Source: Candidatus Cloacimonadota bacterium (GTDB lineage: Bacteria > Cloacimonadota > Cloacimonadia > Cloacimonadales > Cloacimonadaceae). From it: a stretch of 38,818 nucleotides of DNA. The stretch lies in assembly GCA_029565595.1 (NCBI GenBank), contig JAKQNV010000083.1:1-38818 (forward strand), read 5' to 3'. Each line of letters opens with the position of its first letter. The first letter of the stretch is position 1. The notes beneath the pieces were generated by a model. The model was given only the letters and a program-made list of their open reading frames with translations, ran no database searches and was not told where the DNA came from. Of the stretch, positions 16,434-22,063 are shown one piece after another. The position numbers and the translations under genes were made by a program.

Positions 16434-17459
16434 ATGAACATCAGTTTCCATTATTACGTGACGCGGGTTTTGGCCGAGAAAGCTGGTTTCGCGCCGGCTG
16501 ATGCGCAGACCATAGCATTTGCCTGCCAGCAGGTCGATGACGCCAACCGGCACACGCCGATGAAGGTGAAAAACCTGCCGCCACCTGAATACGAACGGAT
16601 GTCGGACGGCGTTTTTGATCCCACCTGCACCGCTCATAAAGGCATTACCAACATCCTTTACGGTTTTACCGGCATCCGGCGCAAAATCCTGATGCCGTTT
16701 CATTTCATACCGGAAGCCTGGGATTCCACCCGCCGACACTACAAATATCTCACGATCCCCGGAGCGCCCCTGGCTCACACGATGGTCAAAATCGCGCTGG
16801 AAAAGCTGTCCAGTTCCGCGGGCAATCCGCTTTTCCGCCAACTCGCGCTCATCAAACTCGGCATCGCGTTGCACGGTTACGAGGATTCATTCGCGCATCA
16901 GGGTTTTTCGGGACGCAACAATAAGCTGGACAACGACGCCACCGACATCCTGGATGCAGAAAGGGTCCGCCTCAACGAAACCCAGTTAATCGGCCAATTG
17001 GTCGGCTTCATCGGCTACCATATCGGCCACGGCCTGCTCGGCGACCTGCCGGACAAGATCGGGATCGTCGCTTATTATCTGAACGGACGCGGCCTGGCGG
17101 TGATGCTGGACAACGTGGCCCGCTTCACTCTTGCCGCCGAGAAAACCTTCGCACTGCTGCGGGATTTTACCGGTTTCGCCACCGATTGGCCCTCCATCTC
17201 CACGCAAATGGTCAAAATGCTATCCGGCGAATTGCCAAATTTAGCTGCGAAATCCGGCAAGACCGACTGGCAAAAAACTTTCAGCAAAAACTTTCCCGAA
17301 ATCTCTTTCGATTACAAAGCCCAAGCCTGGGAAAGGGAAGCGCTGCGCCAGAACTCGGGGGGATCCTTCACCTACAAAGGCGAGAGCGGCCAAAAATGGA
17401 TCCATTTTCATCGCGCCGCCTTTGAGCAGCGCCAATTCATGCTGGCCAACCTGAAATAG
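16434..17459 (+). CDS. DUF6765-like protein with a zinc-phospholipase-type residue pattern
   Basis: The 341-residue protein begins M-N-I-S-F-H-Y-Y-V-T and has Q-Q-V-D-D-A-N-R-H (33-40), F-H-F-I-P (89-93) and H-G-Y-E-D-S-F-A-H-Q (147-156). The opening and the H-x3-D-x3-H element match what I recall of the DUF6765 family and resemble metal ligands of zinc-dependent phospholipase C / S1-P1 nuclease folds (His6, Asp35/36, His40, His90, His147, Asp151, His155 are candidates). No signal peptide is visible, unlike secreted phospholipases C. The ATG has no clear ribosome-binding site but the conserved start supports it. It ends with TAG, showing that TAG works as an ordinary stop in this window. It is alone in its orientation here. 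The substrate is unknown. Confidence 0.7.
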   Translation: MNISFHYYVTRVLAEKAGFAPADAQTIAFACQQVDDANRHTPMKVKNLPPPEYERMSDGVFDPTCTAHKGITNILYGFTGIRRKILMPFHFIPEAWDSTRRHYKYLTIPGAPLAHTMVKIALEKLSSSAGNPLFRQLALIKLGIALHGYEDSFAHQGFSGRNNKLDNDATDILDAERVRLNETQLIGQLVGFIGYHIGHGLLGDLPDKIGIVAYYLNGRGLAVMLDNVARFTLAAEKTFALLRDFTGFATDWPSISTQMVKMLSGELPNLAAKSGKTDWQKTFSKNFPEISFDYKAQAWEREALRQNSGGSFTYKGESGQKWIHFHRAAFEQRQFMLANLK

Positions 17460-17483
17460 GGATCTGTCCGCGCCGGGACAGGG

Positions 17484-17508
17484 ATCGGTGGCTATCCGGA
17501 CCGATTTT
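17484..17508 (+). terminator. weak terminator-like hairpin after the DUF6765-like gene
   Basis: ATCGGT (17484-17489) and ACCGAT (17500-17505) form a 6-bp stem followed by TTT, 24 bases after the stop codon. The stem is short and so is the T run. Confidence 0.4.
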
Positions 17509-17590
17509 GCAGGCGTCCCGTCAACCTGGATACATACTTCATATCATCCAATCCCGCATCCCAAAAGTTTTTTCACCCTTTAACCATCCT

Positions 17591-17663
17591 CGCTTGCAAG
17601 CGTTTATCACTTCTTAGTCAAGCCTTAATCAAGCCTTAATTGTTAACGCTTGATTAAGGCTTG
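17591..17663. repeat. palindrome and 16-bp inverted repeat block
   Basis: This part of the 414-bp gene-free stretch (17460-17873) holds a perfect 12-bp palindrome CGCTTGCAAGCG (17591-17602) and a perfect 16-bp inverted repeat: CAAGCCTTAATCAAGC (17619-17634) and GCTTGATTAAGGCTTG (17648-17663) around a 13-base AT-rich loop. A direct copy of TCAAGCCTTAA overlaps the left arm and another ACTTGATTAACG follows at 17670-17681. No coding pattern was seen here. It could be a cruciform, binding-site cluster or element remnant beside the tRNA. Confidence 0.6.
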
Positions 17664-17712
17664 CCCAAGACTTGATTAACGCCGGCGCCTGAGGGCGGAA
17701 CGATGGTGAAAA

Positions 17713-17808
17713 GGGGGTGGAGTGGCCCGTAACTCAGTGTGGGAGTGGATTAGAGGTCCAATTGGATTGTTCTGGCCTCTGCCAGGGTCAAATCCAGTCC
17801 CAACCCCC
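17713..17808. other. long imperfect hairpin, candidate structured RNA
   Basis: Nested pairings can be drawn: GGGGGT (17713-17718) with ACCCCC (17803-17808); GGGAGTGGATT (17741-17751) with AATCCAGTCCC (17791-17801), ten of eleven pairs; and AGAGG (17752-17756) with CCTCT (17776-17780), extended by CC/GG across a bulge. It lies just before the hairpin that terminates the tRNA transcript, which on the plus strand is followed by a T-rich tract. Strand and transcription are unknown, and it does not fold as a canonical tRNA by eye. Confidence 0.4.
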
Positions 17809-17819
17809 GGCGGAAAATG

Positions 17820-17862
17820 AAAAAAGCCCGATCCCTCGATATCATCGCTGCTTGGGATCGGG
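17820..17862 (-). terminator. rho-independent terminator of the tRNA-Thr transcript
   Basis: A perfect 9-bp stem, CCCGATCCC (17827-17835) and GGGATCGGG (17854-17862), is followed on the minus strand by C and six T residues (17825-17820), 11 bases after the tRNA CCA end. The plus side reads GGGTTTGTTT, so it may also stop plus-strand transcription weakly. Confidence 0.85.
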
Positions 17863-17873
17863 TTTGTTTATTC

Positions 17874-17949
17874 TGGAGCTAAATGGGGGACTCGAACCCC
17901 CGACCTGCTGATTACGAATCAGCTGCTCTACCAACTGAGCTAATTTAGC
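17874..17949 (-). tRNA. tRNA-Thr (anticodon CGT)
   Basis: The 76-base minus-strand sequence folds as a standard cloverleaf: acceptor GCTAAAT/ATTTAGC, D stem GCTC/GAGC with loop AGTTGGTA, anticodon stem GCTGA/TCAGC with loop TTCGTAA, T stem GGGGG/CCCCC with loop TTCGAGT, discriminator T and encoded CCA (17876-17874). The anticodon CGT (17916-17914) reads ACG threonine codons. Its 5' end is only one base from the stop codon of the upstream secreted-protein gene on the same strand, so it is probably processed from a shared transcript. A strong terminator follows. Confidence 0.95.
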
Positions 17950-17950
17950 T

Positions 17951-18628
17951 TTAGTCTCTGATCAAACGCAGGGCCACGGGCTCCGCGGGGTTTTCCGTGA
18001 AGGTGGTCTCGTGGACTCGTGAATACTGGCTGTCGGTGCGCGTGACGCTGTTTTCGCCGATACGCAAAACCATATACGGCGTCGTGGTCAGTTTAAGCTG
18101 CACCGTGCTGGCCGCGCCGGTATTGCGGGGATACCAGAACCTATCCGGCTCGAGGCCCGTCGAAGCGACGCCTCTGGAGTCGGTGGTGAAAGGATCCACG
18201 CTCGTGTAATACCAAAATCGAAAATGCACTTTTTGCGGCAAACTTTGCCAATCCCCAAGCGGTAAACCGAAGAAACGCGCGGGTGCTTTTTCATCCAGCC
18301 AGGCGGCCTGGGGCTGCGGTGGAGCGAAGTTTTCCGGTTCCAGGTTTTTCACCCGGTAATGGTTCTCGTAATTACCAGCCACCTCGATGGACTGGAATAC
18401 CGCGTCGGCATCCAGAAACGCCCCATAGCGGTAATCCGGGCTGAGTGCGCTTTTGGGGATGTCAAAATCCAATTGCACATACATGCGTTGCAGCTCTGAC
18501 GAATAAAACATATCCAGAGAATAGGTTTCTGCCGCCAGGAGCTTGAAATCCAGAGAATCCGCTTCAGCTGCGCGCAATCCGATCGCGCAGGCCAAAATGG
18601 CCAGCAACAAAAAAATCATCCTGCGCAT
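17951..18628 (-). CDS. secreted protein of unknown function
   Basis: With start ATG 18628 (AAGGAA six bases upstream) the protein is 225 residues and begins with a typical signal peptide (M-R-R-M-I-F-L-L-L-A-I-L-A-C-A-I-G-L-R-A-A), so it should be exported; a longer start 16 codons upstream would mask this signal. The mature part is rich in aromatic residues and beta-prone (R-F-W-Y-Y-T-S-V-D, L-T-T-T-P-Y-M-V-L-R-I-G) and has no motif I recognise. It could be a periplasmic or surface beta-sandwich protein. The gene is followed after one base by tRNA-Thr. A promoter-like motif shared with two other upstream regions lies 60 bases before the start. Confidence 0.75.
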   Translation of the reverse strand: MRRMIFLLLAILACAIGLRAAEADSLDFKLLAAETYSLDMFYSSELQRMYVQLDFDIPKSALSPDYRYGAFLDADAVFQSIEVAGNYENHYRVKNLEPENFAPPQPQAAWLDEKAPARFFGLPLGDWQSLPQKVHFRFWYYTSVDPFTTDSRGVASTGLEPDRFWYPRNTGAASTVQLKLTTTPYMVLRIGENSVTRTDSQYSRVHETTFTENPAEPVALRLIRD

Positions 18629-18688
18629 AGACGGTTCCTTGAATTTCGTTTTGGCATCTGAAAACCAAGCGCCCAAGCCTCGCTATTT

Positions 18689-18705
18689 CGTCAAGCGATA
18701 TCTTC
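18689..18705 (-). promoter_or_regulatory. GAARATATCGCTTGACR motif, copy B
   Basis: On the minus strand the site reads GAAGATATCGCTTGACG, ending in a TTGACG that could be a -35 box, 60 bases before the secreted-protein start. Seven A residues and a T (18734-18727 on the complement) lie 24 bases upstream of the ATATCGC core, nearly the same layout as the copy before the gene starting at 34347. No good -10 box follows at 17 bases. Confidence 0.5.
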
Positions 18706-18770
18706 TGCCGCGCGGAGTGGCCGGGATTTTTTTAGCTTGACTTAAACAATGCCGCCAAAAGCCTGCTCCA

Positions 18771-18776
18771 TATAAT
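18771..18776 (+). promoter_or_regulatory. candidate -10 box for the GTPase/carbamate kinase genes
   Basis: A perfect TATAAT lies 30 bases before ATG 18807, with AAGGAG seven bases before the start. The nearest TTGACT (18737-18742) is 28 bases upstream, too far for a normal -35, so the promoter is only partly supported. Confidence 0.35.
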
Positions 18777-18806
18777 ATAAATCCATATCAAACAAGGAGT
18801 AAGTCA

Positions 18807-20120
18807 ATGAAACGCAGAGTGATCATCATGGGCGCGGCAGGAAGGGACTTCCATAATTTTAACGTCTTCTTCCGTGGCAACGAGGATTATGAAGTCGTGG
18901 CCTTCACCGCCACCCAGATCCCCGGAATCGACGACAAGAAATACCCCGCCGAACTGGCCGGTAGCCTTTATCCGAATGGGATCGAGATCCATCCGGAAGC
19001 CGAACTGAAAGATCTTATCCAAAAACATAACGTGGATCTGGTCGTGTTTGCCTATAGCGACCAACCCCACGAAGTGGTGATGCATAAAGCCTCCCTGGTC
19101 AATGCCACTGGCGCCGATTTCATGCTGATGGGCGCGCGCAATACCATGGTAAAAACCTCCAAACCGCTGGTCACCGTCTGCGCTGTCCGCACTGGCTGCG
19201 GTAAATCCCAGACCACCCGCGCGGTCATCAAAGCCCTCAAGGCCAAAGGCCTGAAAGTGGTTTCCATCCGCCATCCGATGCCCTACGGCGACCTCGTGAA
19301 ACAAAAAGTCCAGCGCTTCGCCGAACTCAAGGACCTGGAACTGCACAACTGCACCATCGAAGAGATGGAAGAATACGAGCCGCACATCATGATGAACAGC
19401 GTGATCTACGCCGGAGTGGATTATGAAGCGATCGTCCGCGAGGCCGAAAAAGAAGCCGACGTGATCATTTGGGACGGCGGCAACAACGACATCCCCTTCT
19501 ATTGCTCCGACAAACAGTTGAACATCGTGGTCACGGATCCCCATCGCCCCGGCGACGAAGTCAGCTATTATCCTGGCGAGACCAATCTCCACCTGGCCGA
19601 CGTGGTCGTGATCAACAAGATCGACAGCGCCGACCTTGACGACATCAACGAAGTCCGTGCCAACATCCGCGAGATCAATCCCCGCGCACAGATCATCGAC
19701 GCCGCTTCGCCACTGACAGTCGACAAGCCTGAGATCATCACCGGAAAACGCGTGCTGGTCGTGGAAGACGGCCCGACGCTCACGCATGGTGAAATGACCT
19801 ACGGAGCCGGCGTCATCGCCGCCGAAAAATACGGCTGCGCCGAGCTGGTCGATCCGCGCGAATGGGCCGTGGGCGAGATCGAAGAGACCTTCGAAAAATA
19901 CCCCGACATCGGCATCCTGCTTCCCGCCATGGGTTACAGCGATCAGCAGATCAAAGACCTGGAAAAGACCATCAATTCCACCGAGTGCGACGCCGTCGTG
20001 ATCGCCACGCCGATCGACTTGCGCCGCCTGGTCAAGATCAAACATCCCGCCTGCCAGGTCAGCTACGACTTGCAGGAGATCGGCAAGCCCAGCATCGCCG
20101 ACGTTTTAAAAAACTACTGA
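18807..20120 (+). CDS. cyclic 2,3-diphosphoglycerate synthetase-like P-loop GTPase
   Basis: The 437-residue protein begins M-K-R-R-V-I-I-M-G-A-A-G-R-D-F-H-N-F-N, typical of this family, and carries a P-loop at about 126-135 (A-V-R-T-G-C-G-K-S-Q), a switch-like I-W-D-G-G-N-N-D (about 223-230) and a nucleotide-base motif N-K-I-D (about 269-272). In Methanothermus the founding enzyme closes 2,3-diphosphoglycerate into the cyclic form with ATP. Bacterial relatives are common but their role is mostly untested. Carbamate kinase follows 79 bases downstream on the same strand; I recall this pairing from other anaerobes, which hints at a link to carbamoyl phosphate or amino acid fermentation. AAGGAG precedes the ATG. 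Family placement is confident, reaction uncertain. Confidence 0.8.
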   Translation: MKRRVIIMGAAGRDFHNFNVFFRGNEDYEVVAFTATQIPGIDDKKYPAELAGSLYPNGIEIHPEAELKDLIQKHNVDLVVFAYSDQPHEVVMHKASLVNATGADFMLMGARNTMVKTSKPLVTVCAVRTGCGKSQTTRAVIKALKAKGLKVVSIRHPMPYGDLVKQKVQRFAELKDLELHNCTIEEMEEYEPHIMMNSVIYAGVDYEAIVREAEKEADVIIWDGGNNDIPFYCSDKQLNIVVTDPHRPGDEVSYYPGETNLHLADVVVINKIDSADLDDINEVRANIREINPRAQIIDAASPLTVDKPEIITGKRVLVVEDGPTLTHGEMTYGAGVIAAEKYGCAELVDPREWAVGEIEETFEKYPDIGILLPAMGYSDQQIKDLEKTINSTECDAVVIATPIDLRRLVKIKHPACQVSYDLQEIGKPSIADVLKNY

Positions 20121-20145
20121 AGACCTAAGCAGAACACATAGAGAA

Positions 20146-20172
20146 ATGGGGCGGATGAATAATTCGCCCCAT
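20146..20172 (+). promoter_or_regulatory. stem-loop between GTPase and carbamate kinase genes
   Basis: ATGGGGCG (20146-20153) and CGCCCCAT (20165-20172) form a perfect 8-bp stem with an 11-base loop, followed by GCATTTT. It may attenuate or stabilise the transcript between the two genes. The T run is too short for a sure terminator. Confidence 0.5.
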
Positions 20173-20199
20173 GCATTTTACAGACTGAACGAGGAAGAT

Positions 20200-21147
20200 A
20201 TGACCAAGACCGCAGTTCTCGCCCTGGGCGGCAATGCCATCATCAAGGCCGGAGAAAAGGGCACCATCACCCAGCAATTTGCCAACACCCGCGAATCCCT
20301 GAGCGGTATAGTAGAATTAATCCGCCAGGGCTACAAGCTGGCGATCACCCATGGCAACGGTCCGCAGGTGGGAAACCTGCTCCGCCAGCAGGAAGCCGGT
20401 GAAAACGAGGGCATCGCGCCTTTGCCGCTCGGAGTCTTGAACGCCGCGACGGAAGGCACGATGGGCTACATGATCGAGCAAAGCCTCCAGAACCGCCTGC
20501 ATTTGAGCGGCATCGAAAAACAGGTGATCACCATCATCTCGCAGGTGGTGGTGGATAAAAACGATCCCAGCATGCTGCATCCCACCAAATTCGTGGGCAG
20601 CACCTATTATTCAGCGGAACAGGCGGAACACCTGAAAAACTCGCTGGGATGGACCCTCCGGGAAGATGCCGGCAAAGGATTCCGGCGCGTGGTTCCTTCG
20701 CCGTTGCCCCAGGAAATCGTTCCGGCCGCGACCATCAAAGAACTTGTCCAGCGGGGCGAGATCGTAATCGCCGTCGGTGGCGGGGGAATTCCCATTTATA
20801 TCGAAGAAAACGGAATTTATGAAGGTGTGGACGCAGTGATCGACAAGGATTTTGCCAGTGCCCTGCTGGCCCTGAACATCGAAGCCGATCTCTTCGTGAT
20901 CCTGACCGGAGTTGACAAAGTGGCCGTCGATTATGGCAAACCCACGCAGCGCGACCTGGACCGGCTGACCGTCGCCGAAGCCAGGAAACACTACGACGAA
21001 AAGCAGTTCCCCGCGGGAAGCATGGGTCCGAAGATCAAGGCCGCGATAGACTTCATCGAACGCGGCGGCAAAGAGGTGCTGATCACTTCGATCGAAAGGA
21101 TCGTGGATGCCTTCGCCGGCAAAACCGGCACAAGGATAACTGCCTGA
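20200..21147 (+). CDS. arcC: carbamate kinase
   Basis: The 315-residue protein has the amino acid kinase fold with the carbamate kinase signatures L-A-L-G-G-N-A (7-13), H-G-N-G-P-Q-V-G (about 52-59), G-G-G-G-I-P (about 200-205) and P-A-G-S-M-G-P-K (about 271-278). It interconverts carbamoyl phosphate + ADP with carbamate + ATP, in fermenters mostly making ATP from arginine, agmatine or purine breakdown. No arginine deiminase or ornithine carbamoyltransferase gene is in the window. ATG 20200 matches the conserved N-terminus and has GAGGA upstream; an earlier in-frame ATG at 20146 falls in the stem-loop and would add unconserved residues. It closes the plus-strand pair. Confidence 0.95.
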   Translation: MTKTAVLALGGNAIIKAGEKGTITQQFANTRESLSGIVELIRQGYKLAITHGNGPQVGNLLRQQEAGENEGIAPLPLGVLNAATEGTMGYMIEQSLQNRLHLSGIEKQVITIISQVVVDKNDPSMLHPTKFVGSTYYSAEQAEHLKNSLGWTLREDAGKGFRRVVPSPLPQEIVPAATIKELVQRGEIVIAVGGGGIPIYIEENGIYEGVDAVIDKDFASALLALNIEADLFVILTGVDKVAVDYGKPTQRDLDRLTVAEARKHYDEKQFPAGSMGPKIKAAIDFIERGGKEVLITSIERIVDAFAGKTGTRITA

Positions 21148-21213
21148 ACCACATACTGGAGTCCCGCAACGCGCACGGACTCCGGAAAAAACCTATCTAC
21201 ATCCAGAAATAAA

Positions 21214-21267
21214 AAACCCTTCCCTGAGTCCAGGAAAGCCGTATCGGCCGGGCTCCGGGAAGGGTTT
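21214..21267. terminator. bidirectional terminator between arcC and cobB
   Basis: AAACCCTTCCC (21214-21224) and GGGAAGGGTTT (21257-21267) form an 11-bp perfect stem between convergent genes. T-rich tracts flank both sides (TTTATATCTTT on the plus strand, TTTTTTATTTC on the minus). A smaller hairpin GGAGTCC/GGACTCC lies just upstream near 21160-21186. Confidence 0.85.
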
Positions 21268-21284
21268 ATATCTTTACAGGCCTT

Positions 21285-21992
21285 TTAGGGAAACCATTCC
21301 CGGACCAGGCGGGGCAGGACTTCCCCGGCTTTGCCGAGATGGAATTCGTCGATGGCTTCGGTTTTGCTGGAAGCATCGGGATTAATCGCCAGAGTGTGGG
21401 CTCCAAGGTATTTGGCGGTCATCACAAAACCGGCCGCGGGATAGACCACGCCGCTGGTTCCCACGAGCAGGAAAACGTCGCAGTTCTTGAGCAGGCTATC
21501 AATGCGGTCCAAATGGTAGGGCATCTCCCCGAACCACACCACATCCGGGCGCAGCGGAGCTCCGCAAGCCGCACAGAGCGGAATCTCGGGCTCCAGATCG
21601 ATTTCCTCCATGGCGTAATGTGCGTCGCATCCGGTGCAGAAACACCTTCGTAGCGAGCCGTGCATTTCGATCGGATCCCTGTTTCCGGCCAAGGTGTGGA
21701 GATTGTCGATATTTTGGGTGATGAGGTGGAAATTGCGGTCCAGTTGCTTTTCCAGATCCACCAGCGCAAAATGCGCGGGATTGGGCTTTGCCTGCAGCGA
21801 ATGTTCGTAGCGGGCTTTGTAGAAACGCCACACCATCCGGGGATCGCGGGCAAAGGCTTCCGGGGTCGCCACATCTTCCATCCGATGGTTTTCCCAAAGG
21901 CCGCCTTTATCGCGGAATGTGCTAATCCCCGATTCGGCGCTGATCCCCGCTCCCGTGAGCACCAGCAGGCGGGTGTTTCTGGTTATCTGCAT
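21285..21992 (-). CDS. cobB: NAD-dependent protein deacylase (sirtuin)
   Basis: About 235 residues with the sirtuin fold: NAD-binding G-A-G-I-S-A-E-S-G-I and F-R-D near the start, T-Q-N-I-D-N-L-H, catalytic His111 (E-M-H-G), a zinc ribbon with Cys119, Cys122, Cys140 and Cys143, and G-T-S-G-V-V-Y-P-A. Tyr58 and Arg61 (F-Y-K-A-R) match the Tyr-x2-Arg pair that lets class-III sirtuins such as SIRT5 and E. coli CobB bind succinyl- or malonyl-lysine, so desuccinylase activity is likely besides deacetylation. The start is ATG 21992 or GTG 21995; spacing from AGGA slightly favours ATG. It lies after the C25 protease gene on the same strand, with a nested inverted repeat between them. Confidence 0.93.
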   Translation of the reverse strand: MQITRNTRLLVLTGAGISAESGISTFRDKGGLWENHRMEDVATPEAFARDPRMVWRFYKARYEHSLQAKPNPAHFALVDLEKQLDRNFHLITQNIDNLHTLAGNRDPIEMHGSLRRCFCTGCDAHYAMEEIDLEPEIPLCAACGAPLRPDVVWFGEMPYHLDRIDSLLKNCDVFLLVGTSGVVYPAAGFVMTAKYLGAHTLAINPDASSKTEAIDEFHLGKAGEVLPRLVREWFP

Positions 21993-22004
21993 CACTTTAG
22001 TCCT

Positions 22005-22051
22005 GAATCCGGCGCTTTGAACCGCCCTGGTTCGCTGTATTCGCCGGATTC
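22005..22051. repeat. nested inverted repeat between C25 protease and cobB
   Basis: GAATCCGGCG (22005-22014) and CGCCGGATTC (22042-22051) are perfect 10-bp arms. Inside them GAACC (22019-22023) and GGTTC (22029-22033) form a second hairpin. No T run follows on either strand, so it is not a typical terminator; it may be an intergenic repeat or RNA stability element. Confidence 0.6.
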
Positions 22052-22063
22052 CGGCAACAGCCT

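Noticed and set aside
17460-17873. Integrated mobile element at the tRNA
   Set aside because: No integrase, transposase or duplicated tRNA end was seen; only inverted repeats remain.
17717-17911. 64-residue plus-strand ORF
   Set aside because: Its end is translated from the complement of the tRNA gene and it crosses the terminator; a common false ORF.
18804-20045. 413-residue minus-strand ORF
   Set aside because: Exact shadow of the cDPG-synthetase-like gene, rich in Asp, His, Phe and Val as in typical antisense translations.
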